64,000 bases of DNA, taken from assembly GCF_030551875.1 (NCBI RefSeq), contig NZ_JAUOZU010000015.1, positions 94,668-158,667 on the forward strand, given 5' to 3'. Below are positions 55,658-64,000 of this stretch, piece after piece. Source of the stretch: Fluviirhizobium alvei (GTDB lineage: Bacteria; Pseudomonadota; Alphaproteobacteria; Rhizobiales; Rhizobiaceae). Numbering within the stretch: the stretch's first letter is position 1; each line of letters begins with the position of its first letter. The notes under the pieces are model-generated. The model saw only the letters and a program-made list of their open reading frames with translations, did not search any database and was not told the origin of the DNA. The position numbers and the translations under genes are program-made.

Positions 55658-56581
55658 ATGGTCGAATATAATGTCATGGCCGAAGGGCTCGAATTCCCAG
55701 AAGGCCCGGTCGCGATGGAAGATGGCTCGGTCATCCTGGTCGAAATCAAGGCGCGCTGCATTACCCGCATCTTTCCGGATGGCCGCAAGGAGAAGGTCGT
55801 CCAGATGAGCGGCGCACCGAATGGCGCCGCCTTCGGTCCCGACGGAGCCCTTTACATCTGCAACAATGGTGACGGTTTCCTGTGGGGTGCTCCCGGCGGC
55901 ATCACCCAGCCGGTTGGCGGCTCGCCGACCTATTCCGGCGGCCGTATCGAACGCGTTGATCTCGCAAGCGGCGAAGTTCGCGAACTCTATCGCGCTGTCG
56001 ATGGCCATCCGTTGCTGATGCCGAATGATCTTGTCTTCGACCGTCAGGGTGGCTTCTATTTCACCGACCATGGCAGCCGGGAAGCCCGCAGCTTCAATTG
56101 CGGCGGCGTCTATTACGGCAAGATCGATGGCTCGATGGTCAAGGAAATCGCCTTCCCGATCACCACCGCCAATGGCGTCGGCCTGTCACCGGACGAAAGG
56201 ACGCTCTATGTCGCCGAAACCGAGACCGGGCGGCTCTATTCGTATGAGATCACGGCGCCGGGCGAGATCGTAAAGCCCAACCCGGCTCGTCCCGGAGATC
56301 CCGTCCTGGCCCAGATCGAGGGCTTCAAACGCTACGATTCCCTCGCAGTCGAGGAAAACGGCAATATCTGCGTTGCGGGTCTCACACCGGGTTGCATCAC
56401 GGTCATTTCGCCAGAGGGCAAGGAAGTCGAGTGCATTCCGATGCCGGATGAGTTTTCGACCAATATCTGCTTTGGCGGCGCCGACATGCGGACGGCCTAT
56501 ATCACCCTTTCCGGCAGCGGCCGCCTGATTTCCATGCGCTGGCCACGACCTGGCCTGCGGCTCAACTTTCAGCGGTTCTGA
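55658..56581 (+). CDS. SMP-30/gluconolactonase-family lactonase
   Basis: The 307-residue protein has a six-bladed propeller pattern: LEFPEGPVAMEDGSVILVEI, PNGAAFGPDGALYICNNG, LLMPNDLVFDRQGGFYFTDH and ITTANGVGLSPDERTLYVAET. Metal-binding residues (Glu in PEGP, Asn in MPND, Asn-Asp in NGVGLSPD) are as in the family. It probably opens a lactone formed by the monooxygenase encoded downstream. ATG 55658 follows GGCGAGGAG. Confidence 0.88.
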   Translation: MVEYNVMAEGLEFPEGPVAMEDGSVILVEIKARCITRIFPDGRKEKVVQMSGAPNGAAFGPDGALYICNNGDGFLWGAPGGITQPVGGSPTYSGGRIERVDLASGEVRELYRAVDGHPLLMPNDLVFDRQGGFYFTDHGSREARSFNCGGVYYGKIDGSMVKEIAFPITTANGVGLSPDERTLYVAETETGRLYSYEITAPGEIVKPNPARPGDPVLAQIEGFKRYDSLAVEENGNICVAGLTPGCITVISPEGKEVECIPMPDEFSTNICFGGADMRTAYITLSGSGRLISMRWPRPGLRLNFQRF

Positions 56582-56620
56582 AACCGCCCCCCATCATATG
56601 CAAGACAGACTGGAACCGAC

Positions 56621-57562
56621 ATGGATGTGCTGATCTTCTCGCTGCTCAACGGCCTGCTTTACGGCATGCTGCTGTTCATTCTCGCCAGTGGCCTGACGCT
56701 GATCTTCTCCATGATGGGGGTGTTGAATTTCGCCCATGCGAGCTTCTTCATGCTCGGCGCCTATTTCGGCTTTGAAATCAGCCGTTGGACGGGCTTCTGG
56801 GTCGCCCTGATCGCCGCGCCGCTTCTTGTCGGCTGCGTCGGCGCCTTCGTCGAACGGTTCGGACTTCGGACTGTCCACAAATATGGCCATCTTGGCGAAC
56901 TGCTTTTCACCTTTGGTCTCGCCTTCCTCATCGAAGAGGTCGTGCAGATGTTCTGGGGGCGCTCACCGCTCGATTTCCGGGTGCCGGAAGCGCTTGATTT
57001 CACTGCCTTCACCCTGTTCGGCGCCGGCTATCCAGCGTTCCGCATCTTCATGCTGGTCGTGTCCGTCGCCATCTTCGCGAGCCTGTTTCTGGTTCTGACC
57101 CGGACCCGCGTCGGGCTCATCGTGCAGGCCTCGCTCACCCATCCGGACATGGTGGCCATGCTGGGGCACAATGTGCCGCGCGTCTTCATGCTGGTCTTCG
57201 GTGCCGGCAGCGCTCTGGCAGGACTGGCGGGCGTCATCGCGGGGCCGGTGCTGATCACCCAGCCGTCGATGGCCGCAGCACTCGGACCCATCCTGTTTGT
57301 CATCATCGTGGTCGGCGGTCTCGGTTCGCTGACGGGCGCCTTCATTGCCTCGGTCCTGGTCGGCTGCATCCAGACCTTCGCCGTGTCGATCGATCTGTCG
57401 CTTGCCGATTTGTTCGGCCTGTTCGGCGCCGCTGAGGTGCCTGCGATACTCGGCGATCTCCGTGACGTGACCGTCGCCCAGATCGGTCCCATCATTCCCT
57501 ACCTGCTTCTGGTCCTGGTGCTGATTTTCAGTCCGACCGGCCTGATCGGCAAGCGCAGCTGA
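56621..57562 (+). CDS. ABC transporter permease, LivH type
   Basis: The 313-residue protein has about eight hydrophobic segments: LLNGLLYGMLLFILASGLTLIF at the start and the conserved region LVVFGAGSALAGLAGVIAGPVLI near residue 190. It is one half of the import channel, paired with LivM-like 57588-58886. It follows the lactonase gene by 40 bp on the same strand. Confidence 0.94.
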   Translation: MDVLIFSLLNGLLYGMLLFILASGLTLIFSMMGVLNFAHASFFMLGAYFGFEISRWTGFWVALIAAPLLVGCVGAFVERFGLRTVHKYGHLGELLFTFGLAFLIEEVVQMFWGRSPLDFRVPEALDFTAFTLFGAGYPAFRIFMLVVSVAIFASLFLVLTRTRVGLIVQASLTHPDMVAMLGHNVPRVFMLVFGAGSALAGLAGVIAGPVLITQPSMAAALGPILFVIIVVGGLGSLTGAFIASVLVGCIQTFAVSIDLSLADLFGLFGAAEVPAILGDLRDVTVAQIGPIIPYLLLVLVLIFSPTGLIGKRS

Positions 57563-57587
57563 ACCGAAGCGAGAGAGGATCCAAGTC

Positions 57588-58886
57588 ATGACCCCCATTG
57601 CAACCGCCGCACCGGCCACCGGCTGGCAAGCCAGAAACCACACAATCGCAATCACGGGCTGGATCGTGCTTGCGATCGTCCTGGTGGTGCTGCCGCTCGT
57701 CTTTCCCGGACGATCGGCCATCAGCACCTTCTCCTATCTCGGAATCATGGCGATCTTCGCCCTGTCTTATAATGTGCTGCTGGGTCAGGCTGGATTGCTG
57801 TCGCTCGGCCATGGCATGTTCTTCGGCTTCGGCGGTTTCATCACCGTCCTCGTCTTTCAGCTCTGCGAGGAAAGCGGCGTCAACTTTCCGTTGCCGCTTC
57901 TGCCCCTCTTCGGAGCGGTCGGCGCGAGCCTGTTCGGTATCCTGTTCGGCTGGATCGCGGCCGGGCGCGGCGGCATGACTTTCGCCATGATCACGCTCGG
58001 CCTTGGGGAACTGGTGCATGCCGCAAGCTTCATTCTTCCGAGCTTCTTCGGCGGTGAAGAGGGCAAGGGCATTGACCGGACGATGACAGGAAGCCTTTTC
58101 GGCTTCGATTTCGCGACCCAGATCGAGATCTATTATGTGATCGTCGGCTGGTTCTTTATCTCGGCAGTGCTGCTCTTTCTCGTCACGAAAACCCCCTTCG
58201 GCCTCCTCGCCAATGCGGTGCGCGAAAATGCGGAACGGGTCGAATTCGTGGGTTTCAAACCCTCGCGCATACGTTTCCTCTCCTTCGTCATCGCCGCCTT
58301 CTTCGGTGGTATTGCCGGAGGGCTGGCCGCGCTGAATTTCGAAGTGATGACGACATCCGATATCGGGGCGGCGCAATCGACGCTCGTTCTTCTCATGACC
58401 TATATCGGCGGCATCCAGAACTTCTTCGGGCCGGTGATCGGCGCCATCACGATCGGCATCATGAAGATCTGGCTCTCGGACATCACACCCGCCTGGCAGC
58501 TCTATTTCGGCATTCTCTTCATTTTCGTGGTGATGTTCGTGCCCGAGGGTCTGGTCGGCATTCTGACGGCAGCCCGCCGCTATTTTTCCAGCCCGATGCG
58601 GTTTGCACTGGCCCCGGCAACATTGCTTGTCGGCCTGACAGGCCTCGCCACCGCCATCGGACTGAGCCTCATGATCGAGCTTGGCTATCGCTCCGGCCTC
58701 GATGCTGCGAAGGGGCCGGTGCTCAGTTTTTTCGGCCTCGCCTTTGATGTCCAGTCCGCTCTCTCCTCGACGCTCGGCGCCACACTCCTGATCGGGGGCT
58801 TCCTCGCCACCCGACTTGCGCTTTCCCGTCTGGAAGATCGCCGGCACAACCTGACAACCCAACTGCAAACCGGAGGCGCGGCATGA
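57588..58886 (+). CDS. ABC transporter permease, LivM type
   Basis: The 432-residue protein has many membrane segments and the LivM signature (NVLLGQAGLLSLGHGMFFGFG). It contains the coupling-loop region TPFGLLANAVRENAERVEF. The C-terminal 110 residues (after ARRYFSSPMRFALAPATLLV) add further hydrophobic segments beyond the usual LivM length. Its stop overlaps the start of the LivG-type gene (ATGA). Confidence 0.94.
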   Translation: MTPIATAAPATGWQARNHTIAITGWIVLAIVLVVLPLVFPGRSAISTFSYLGIMAIFALSYNVLLGQAGLLSLGHGMFFGFGGFITVLVFQLCEESGVNFPLPLLPLFGAVGASLFGILFGWIAAGRGGMTFAMITLGLGELVHAASFILPSFFGGEEGKGIDRTMTGSLFGFDFATQIEIYYVIVGWFFISAVLLFLVTKTPFGLLANAVRENAERVEFVGFKPSRIRFLSFVIAAFFGGIAGGLAALNFEVMTTSDIGAAQSTLVLLMTYIGGIQNFFGPVIGAITIGIMKIWLSDITPAWQLYFGILFIFVVMFVPEGLVGILTAARRYFSSPMRFALAPATLLVGLTGLATAIGLSLMIELGYRSGLDAAKGPVLSFFGLAFDVQSALSSTLGATLLIGGFLATRLALSRLEDRRHNLTTQLQTGGAA

Positions 58887-59671
58887 GCCAGTCCAGTCCT
58901 GAAATCGCGTTGAGCCTCAAGGATGTCCGCAAACGCTTCGGCCCGGTCGAGATTATCCGCGGGGTCAATCTCGATATCCGCAAGGGAGAACGGCATGCAC
59001 TGATCGGCCCGAATGGCGCCGGGAAATCCACCCTGTTTCATCTGATCAGCGGCAGACTGCAGGCCTCAAGCGGCACGATCAGCCTCAATGATCGACAGAT
59101 ACAGCAGATGCGGCCGGCAGACATCTGCCGCGCCGGCCTGTCACGCTCTTTCCAGATCACCAACGTGTTCAAGAAACTGACGGTGATCGAAAACCTGCGC
59201 AGCGCCGTTTTCTGGCGGCTCGGCTATAAATATTCGCTGTTCCGCATGGTCTCCGGCCTTTCGGATGTCGAGCAGCTTTGCGAGGAACTCCTCCACCAGA
59301 TCGGCCTCGAACATCGCCGTGACAGCCAGGCGGATGTCCTCTCCTATGCCGAGCAGCGTGCGCTCGAACTCGGCCTCGCCATTGCCGGCGGCGCCGACGT
59401 GCTGCTGCTCGACGAGCCGATGGCCGGTATGAGCCATTCGGAAACGCACCATGCGCTTGAGCTCATCAAGCGGGTCTCGCAGGGCAAGACGCTCCTGATG
59501 GTCGAACATGACATGGGCGTGATCTTCGATCTCGCCGACCGTATTTCCGTGCTGGTCTATGGGCAGGTGATCGCCACCGGCACACCCGAGGAAATTCGCG
59601 CCAACGAGCGTGTCAAGGAAGCCTATCTCGGCACATCGATGGACGAACTCAAGAAGGAGGTCTCGGCATGA
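58883..59671 (+). CDS. ABC transporter ATP-binding protein, LivG type
   Basis: The 262-residue ATPase has Walker A IGPNGAGKSTLFHLISG and the LivG-type insert. In place of the ABC signature the region reads DVLSYAEQRALELGLAIAGG, and Walker B reads VLLLDEPMAGMS. The LSYAEQ form is a common variant of LSYGEQ in the family. It overlaps the permease gene and the LivF-type gene by 4 nt each. Confidence 0.94.
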   Translation: MSQSSPEIALSLKDVRKRFGPVEIIRGVNLDIRKGERHALIGPNGAGKSTLFHLISGRLQASSGTISLNDRQIQQMRPADICRAGLSRSFQITNVFKKLTVIENLRSAVFWRLGYKYSLFRMVSGLSDVEQLCEELLHQIGLEHRRDSQADVLSYAEQRALELGLAIAGGADVLLLDEPMAGMSHSETHHALELIKRVSQGKTLLMVEHDMGVIFDLADRISVLVYGQVIATGTPEEIRANERVKEAYLGTSMDELKKEVSA

Positions 59672-60396
59672 CGGCCCTGTCGAAAGCGCCTTTGACGGAA
59701 GAACTCCTCGATATCCGAGGGCTCCATGCCTTCTATGGCAAGAGCCACATCCTGCATGGCGTCAATCTCACGGTCGGCAAAGGCGAGATCGTCAGCCTGC
59801 TCGGCCGCAACGGAGCGGGTCGTTCCACGACACTCAAGGCCATCATGGGCGATGTTGCAACGCGTGGCTCGGTGTTCTGGCGCGGCAAGGATATTGCCGG
59901 GCTCAAACCACACCAGATTGCCTATCACGGCATCGGCTATGTTCCGGAGAATCGCGACATCTTTGGTGCGCTCACGGTGCGGGAGAACCTTGTTCTCGGC
60001 CTCAAGCGCGGTGGCCCGGGCCGCTGGTCGATGGAGGATATCTTCGATCTCTTCCCGGTGCTTCGCGAAAGGGCCGATACACGCGCCGGCGTGCTTTCCG
60101 GCGGCGAGCAGCAGATGCTGACCATCTGCCGGACGCTCATTGGCGATCCCGATCTCATCATGATCGATGAACCGACCGAAGGGCTGGCTCCGCGGATGGT
60201 CGAAGCGGTCGGACGACTGCTGGCGCGCATTGCCGAGCGGGGAATTTCCATTCTGCTGGTGGAACAGAAGCTGGTGATCGCACTCGGGATCAGCCATCGG
60301 CTCTATGTCATGGGCCATGGCGAGATCGTCTTTGAAGGTACACCGGCCGACCTGATGGCCAATGATGGTATCCGCAGCGAGTGGCTGGAGGTTTGA
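59668..60396 (+). CDS. ABC transporter ATP-binding protein, LivF type, Arg in Walker A
   Basis: The 242-residue ATPase has Walker A LLGRNGAGRSTTLKAIMG, where the usual Lys is Arg; signature LSGGEQQMLTICRTL and Walker B LIMIDEPTEGLAP are normal. The codon is CGT at 59820-59822. Some LivF-type proteins share this change, so it is not proof of loss. Together with 54282, 56621, 57588 and 58883 it makes a five-gene importer. Confidence 0.94.
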   Translation: MTALSKAPLTEELLDIRGLHAFYGKSHILHGVNLTVGKGEIVSLLGRNGAGRSTTLKAIMGDVATRGSVFWRGKDIAGLKPHQIAYHGIGYVPENRDIFGALTVRENLVLGLKRGGPGRWSMEDIFDLFPVLRERADTRAGVLSGGEQQMLTICRTLIGDPDLIMIDEPTEGLAPRMVEAVGRLLARIAERGISILLVEQKLVIALGISHRLYVMGHGEIVFEGTPADLMANDGIRSEWLEV

Positions 60397-61194
60397 ATGT
60401 CGATGGAGATGCAAATGCGGAAGAGAACCAAGCCCGTCGCATTGGTCACGGGCGGACGGCAGGGGCTGGGGCGTGCAATTGCGATTGAAATGGCCGACAA
60501 GGGCTTCGATCTGGTGATCATGGATCTGGTTGCCGACGAACGCGCCGACGAAACGCTCGCGACCCTCGCAGCAAAGAGCGCCGCCGCGCGGTTCGTCACG
60601 GGAGATCTCGCCGATCTGTCGAGCCATTCGCAGATCATCGAGGAGGCCTGGAATGCATTCGGCGGCGTGGATTGTCTGGTCAACAATGCCGGTGTCGCCG
60701 CGCGACCTCTGACCGACATTCTCGATCTGTCGCCGGAAGCCTTCGACTTCAACCTCGGCATCAACCTGCGCGGCACCTTCTTTCTCACCCAGGCCATGTC
60801 GCGGAAGATGCTGGCGGAACCGGACACATCCTTCTATCGCTCCGTCATCTTCATCACCTCGATCGCCGCCGAACATGTCTCTATCGACCGGTCGCAATAT
60901 TGCGTCTCGAAGGCCGGGCTGTCGATGACCGCCAAGCTCTACGCCGTCCGGCTTGCCGCGGCAGGGATCCATGTCCATGAGGTCCGGCCGGGTTTCATCA
61001 AGACGGATATGACAGCGTCCGCCAGCACCGCGAAAATCGATGCCTATATCGAATCCGGCGGTGTGCCGCTCAGGCGTTGGGGACGCCCCGAGGATGTCGG
61101 CGCGACAACGGCGACACTCGCCTCCGGAGCCATGCCCTATCTGAATGGGCAAGCGATCTATGTCGATGGCGCCTTTCATCTGCCCATAGCCTGA
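60397..61194 (+). CDS. SDR-family oxidoreductase (3-ketoacyl-ACP-reductase-like)
   Basis: The 265-residue classical SDR has VALVTGGRQGLGRAIAIEMA, the NNAG motif (LVNNAGVAARPL), Ser in VIFITSIAAEHVS and YCVSKAGLS (Tyr and Lys). C-terminal GQAIYVDGAFHL completes it. It begins directly after the LivF-type stop and may share the transporter transcript. The substrate is unknown. Confidence 0.9.
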   Translation: MSMEMQMRKRTKPVALVTGGRQGLGRAIAIEMADKGFDLVIMDLVADERADETLATLAAKSAAARFVTGDLADLSSHSQIIEEAWNAFGGVDCLVNNAGVAARPLTDILDLSPEAFDFNLGINLRGTFFLTQAMSRKMLAEPDTSFYRSVIFITSIAAEHVSIDRSQYCVSKAGLSMTAKLYAVRLAAAGIHVHEVRPGFIKTDMTASASTAKIDAYIESGGVPLRRWGRPEDVGATTATLASGAMPYLNGQAIYVDGAFHLPIA

Positions 61195-61272
61195 TTTCGT
61201 TTGAGACCTGGATGCCTGGTTGCGCGGCGGCAGACGCCGCGCGATTTTGCATGTCCAGATGCCACGCAATAT

Positions 61273-61287
61273 GTCCGTTAATTGGAC
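61273..61287. promoter_or_regulatory. Putative IclR operator, site 3
   Basis: GTCCGTTAATTGGAC has the same arm layout (GTCC and GGAC, 15 bp overall) as the dyads near iclR. It lies in the 252-bp gap between the SDR and the hydrolase gene. Confidence 0.55.
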
Positions 61288-61379
61288 TTTTAAAATACCA
61301 AAGAAAACAGTTGAAAGCGCCTAATTACTTGGGCTATTCGGAATTAAATGGATCTCTCGTTAAGTCAACGAATTATTAA

Positions 61380-61394
61380 GTCCAATATGTGAAC
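61380..61394. promoter_or_regulatory. Putative IclR operator, site 4
   Basis: GTCCAATATGTGAAC keeps the core ATATG and most of the arms of the dyad. It is 53 bp upstream of the hydrolase start and 107 bp from site 3, suggesting cooperative binding. Confidence 0.5.
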
Positions 61395-61446
61395 TTTATG
61401 ATCTCAGGATCTTGTGCGCAGGACTGGACCTGCAGGAGGAGGAAAA

Positions 61447-62289
61447 ATGCTGCAATCCGCTGGAAGCTCAGAAGCCGTTCTGTCTGTCGATGGTGTCGAG
61501 GTCACCTATTTCTCTGCCGGGAAGGATCATCCGTCCCGGCCGGTGCTTGTCATGGTTCATGGCACCGGTGGCACGACAGACAGCCATTTCGGATATCTGT
61601 TGCCGCTTCTGGCGACGCGTCAGAAGGTCGTTTCGCTCAATCTTGCCGATCCGGGTGGACGCCTCGAACTGTCACAGCTCGTCCGCCAGGTCGAAGCCGT
61701 GATCCGCCATGTCGGTGGCGGCTCCAGGGTCGCACTGCTTGGCTACTCGCTTGGCGCTGTGGTTGCCGCAGCCACTGCTGCCGCGCATGCCGATCTCGTG
61801 GCATCGCTGGCGCTCGTCGCCGGCTGGATGAAGACGGACACCCATCAACGTCTTCGCAACCGGGTCTGGCGGACATTGCGCAACGAGGGGTCGACGGCGA
61901 TTCGCGAATATATGACCTTCTGTGCCTTTTCGGCCCGCTTCATGGCCGAAAAGAGCCTCGACGATATGCTGGCAGCGGCCCAGATGCTGCAACTGACGGA
62001 TTTCGTCGATCGCCAAATGGATCTCAACACCCGCATCGACCTGACGGCAGAGATTGCGTCCATCAAGGCGACAACGCTGGTGGTCGGCTGCACCTTCGAC
62101 CAGATGGTGCCCAAGCACCATTCGAAGGCCCTGTTCGGCGCCATCGAGGATGCCCGCTATACGGAAATCGCGTCCGGCCATGCTGTCGTCTTCGAACGCG
62201 CAGCGGAGCTTTTCCATGTGGTGGACAGCTTTCTCCGCCAACCGTCACGCCATCCGGCTGGAAGCCTGCTTCCGGCACTGAAGCCATGA
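61447..62289 (+). CDS. Alpha/beta-hydrolase-fold protein
   Basis: The 280-residue protein has an oxyanion-hole region VMVHGTGGTTDSHFG, nucleophile elbow GYSLGA (Ser), a likely acid in TFDQMVP, and catalytic His in IASGHAVVFE. It is a serine hydrolase of the esterase/lactonase kind. ATG 61447 follows GGAGGAGG. With the monooxygenase gene it overlaps or nearly touches at the end, so the two probably act in sequence. Confidence 0.86.
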   Translation: MLQSAGSSEAVLSVDGVEVTYFSAGKDHPSRPVLVMVHGTGGTTDSHFGYLLPLLATRQKVVSLNLADPGGRLELSQLVRQVEAVIRHVGGGSRVALLGYSLGAVVAAATAAAHADLVASLALVAGWMKTDTHQRLRNRVWRTLRNEGSTAIREYMTFCAFSARFMAEKSLDDMLAAAQMLQLTDFVDRQMDLNTRIDLTAEIASIKATTLVVGCTFDQMVPKHHSKALFGAIEDARYTEIASGHAVVFERAAELFHVVDSFLRQPSRHPAGSLLPALKP

Positions 62290-62327
62290 TGACCGATCAG
62301 CATCGAACAGGACAAAGGGAGCAGGAC

Positions 62328-63818
62328 ATGACCAATATATCCAATCACAGCAAGATCATCATCGTCGGCGCGGGCTTTGCCGGTCTCGGCATGGGCATCC
62401 AGCTCGTGCGTCACGGCGAGCGTGATTTCGTCATTCTCGAAAGGGCCGCCGATGTCGGCGGAACCTGGCGCGACAATCACTATCCGGGCATCGCCTGCGA
62501 CGTGCCTTCGCACCTCTATTCTTTCTCCTACCGGCTCAATCCGGAATGGTCGCGGGTCTTTTCTCCGGGTGGCGAGATCCAGCAATATCTGCGCGATTGC
62601 GCCCGCGAAGAGGGTCTTCTGCCGCATATCCGCTTTGGTGCCGATATGCAGTCGGCCCGTTGGGATGATGCCGCAAATCTCTGGATGGTCGAAACGCCGC
62701 TCGGCACCTTTACCGCCCAGTATCTGATCACCGGCACCGGCCATCTCGCCGATGGCCGTTTTCCCGATGTCGACGGACTTTCCGGGTTCACCGGCCAGGC
62801 CTTCCATTCTGCGGACTGGAACCACAACGTTTCGCTTGAAGGCAAGCGGATCGGCGTTGTCGGTTCCGGTGCCTCGGCAATCCAGATCGTGCCGGAAATG
62901 GCAAAAGTGGCTTCAGAGCTTGTGGTGTTCCAGCGAAGTGCAGCCTATGTCATCCCGCGCTTCGACCGGCATTATTCGGAAGCGGAGAAAGGCCTGTTCC
63001 GCCGCGATGCCGAAGCGATGGAGGCGCTCCGTTCGGAGGTCTTCTGGGGCGGCGAATATAATTATGCCCAGCGCCGCAATGTGCCGCGGTTCCTCAACGA
63101 GGCCAAGACCATGGCGCTCGATCATCTGGCAAAGCAGGTGCCGGACCCCGAGCTGCGGGCGAAACTGACTCCCGATTACGAAGTCGGCTGCAAGCGCCTG
63201 CTGATTTCGAACGAGTATTTCCCGAGTTTCCTCAAGCCGAATGTCACGCTCGAGACATCGGCGCTGGCCCGGGTCGAGGGATCCAAAGCCATCAGCGCCA
63301 AAGGCAATGGCTATGATCTCGATGTGCTCGTCTTTGCGACCGGGTTTGAGGCCGTGCGTCCGCCCTTCGCCAAGCGGGTTTTCGACAAGAACGGCGTCAG
63401 TCTCGACGCCCATTGGGATCTCGGCATGCAGGCCTACCGGTCGATTGCGGTCAACGGCTACCCCAATCTCTTCATCATCAATGGACCCAATACCGGCCTC
63501 GGCCACAACTCGATCGTCTACATCATCGAGGCGCAGGTCGATTATATTCTCGGCGCGCTCGGTTATGCGCAAGATCGCAAAATCAAGGTCATGGAAGCCG
63601 GCCGCGAGGCCGAAGACGCCTATATGGAGGACCTGCATAGCCGCAGCGAAGGCACGGTCTGGCTCGATGGTGGTTGCAAAAGCTGGTATGTGGACCCGCG
63701 CAGCGGTCGCCTGACCCTGATCTGGCCCGATTATGCCCATGCATTCCGCGACGAGAACGGCACTTTCGAGCCGGGCGGCTATCTCATGGATGGCATGCTT
63801 CAAGCGGCTGCAGACTGA
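62328..63818 (+). CDS. Flavin-dependent monooxygenase, Baeyer-Villiger type
   Basis: The 496-residue protein has the FAD motif IIIVGAGFAGLGMGIQL, a second Rossmann motif IGVVGSGASAIQIVPEM for NADPH, and GGTWRDNHYPGIACDVPSHLY. The fingerprint GFTGQAFHSADWN resembles the Baeyer-Villiger motif FxGxxxHxxxW. It is shorter than CHMO (540 residues) but within range for this group. It should insert oxygen next to a carbonyl, making an ester or lactone that the hydrolase or lactonase would open. AAGGGAG precedes ATG 62328; upstream in-frame ATGs exist at 62286 and 62289. Confidence 0.9.
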   Translation: MTNISNHSKIIIVGAGFAGLGMGIQLVRHGERDFVILERAADVGGTWRDNHYPGIACDVPSHLYSFSYRLNPEWSRVFSPGGEIQQYLRDCAREEGLLPHIRFGADMQSARWDDAANLWMVETPLGTFTAQYLITGTGHLADGRFPDVDGLSGFTGQAFHSADWNHNVSLEGKRIGVVGSGASAIQIVPEMAKVASELVVFQRSAAYVIPRFDRHYSEAEKGLFRRDAEAMEALRSEVFWGGEYNYAQRRNVPRFLNEAKTMALDHLAKQVPDPELRAKLTPDYEVGCKRLLISNEYFPSFLKPNVTLETSALARVEGSKAISAKGNGYDLDVLVFATGFEAVRPPFAKRVFDKNGVSLDAHWDLGMQAYRSIAVNGYPNLFIINGPNTGLGHNSIVYIIEAQVDYILGALGYAQDRKIKVMEAGREAEDAYMEDLHSRSEGTVWLDGGCKSWYVDPRSGRLTLIWPDYAHAFRDENGTFEPGGYLMDGMLQAAAD

Positions 63819-63830
63819 GGAGATCGACCA

Positions 63831-64000
63831 TGCTCTTTGGCAAAACCCTTGTTATCACGGGCGTTGCGTCCGGGATTGGCGCGCGGACGGCGGAGATGGC
63901 GCTCGGCATGGGTGCCGACGTGGTCGGGATCGATGTGCGCGCGCCGGCCAATCCGGGCCCGAATTTCCTGCAGGGTGACATCTCGTCACCTGCCGGAATT
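63831..64000 (+). CDS. SDR-family oxidoreductase, cut by window edge
   Basis: The first 56 residues show the classical SDR nucleotide-binding start (LVITGVASGIGARTAEMAL, then VVGIDVR). The rest lies beyond the right edge. It lies 12 bp after the monooxygenase stop, behind GAGGAGA, so it belongs to the same operon. Confidence 0.85.

Noticed and set aside
57528..58868. 446-codon minus-strand frame opposite livM-type gene
   Set aside because: Highly charged shadow translation of a membrane-protein gene; no motifs and no ribosome-binding site.
59623..61269. 548-codon minus-strand frame opposite the LivF-type and SDR genes
   Set aside because: Shadow of two well-supported genes on the plus strand; no domain could be recognised.
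1..64000. CRISPR array, tRNA or rRNA genes
   Set aside because: No regularly spaced repeats and no cloverleaf or rRNA-like stretches were noticed.

Overview
The window reads as a conjugative repABC megaplasmid segment from a Rhizobiales alphaproteobacterium (Rhizobium, Agrobacterium, Ensifer or Shinella type). The basis is a complete repABC operon, a LuxI-type synthase followed by a trb mating-pair operon in the order B-C-D-E-J-K-L-F-G-H-I known from Ti and rhizobial symbiotic plasmids, GC-rich coding sequence, a DUF1612 (RHE_PE00001-type) protein and rhizobial insertion sequences. No rRNA, tRNA or CRISPR array was seen.

1-10 kb, accessory and defence region. On the minus strand, a SMEK-like nuclease domain joined to an APAZ-like C-terminus lies directly upstream of a short prokaryotic Argonaute (MID-PIWI), with a 4-nt ATGA overlap; the Argonaute runs off the left edge of the window. 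I read this as a short-pAgo immunity operon with an unusual effector, and it is the best candidate for a little-described system. Next come a DUF1612 regulator-like protein, a tyrosine recombinase, an unknown protein, a decayed recombinase, a decayed toxin-antitoxin pair, a class II Fic protein and a decayed resolvase.

10-25 kb, plasmid backbone. Two identical 16-bp palindromes (likely parS) follow repC. repABC is on the minus strand and has a probable counter-transcribed RNA in the repB-repC gap. The repA-traI gap holds two tra-box-like palindromes, which points to quorum control of both replication and conjugation. traI and trbB-trbI follow on the plus strand. traR, traM and the Dtr genes are not in the window.

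25-32.5 kb, insertion-sequence cluster. An IS6-family element without its own 5' end abuts a frameshifted IS110 transposase. An IS66 element has an amber codon in tnpC, and there are further IS66 remnants and an acyl-CoA dehydrogenase fragment. A TetR/SDR divergent pair sits among them.

32.5-64 kb, catabolic region in three blocks. (a) 33.4-41.3 kb: a minus-strand operon (ornithine cyclodeaminase-like, aldehyde dehydrogenase, DapA-family aldolase, NitT/TauT-type ABC importer, SDR) with a divergent GntR regulator. (b) 41.6-48.8 kb: two 4-phenol-oxidising flavoproteins of the VAO/PCMH family, one next to a cytochrome c, with TetR and LysR regulators; this suggests oxidation of para-substituted phenols. 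(c) 49.8-64 kb: an IclR regulator, SDRs, an acetolactate-synthase-like ThDP enzyme, a VOC protein, a complete branched-chain-amino-acid-type ABC importer, an SMP-30 lactonase-like protein, an alpha/beta hydrolase and a Baeyer-Villiger-type monooxygenase. A recurrent 15-bp dyad (GTCCG-N5-CGGAC type) in front of three transcription units suggests one IclR regulon that imports and opens a cyclic or carbonyl substrate. The last SDR is cut by the right edge.
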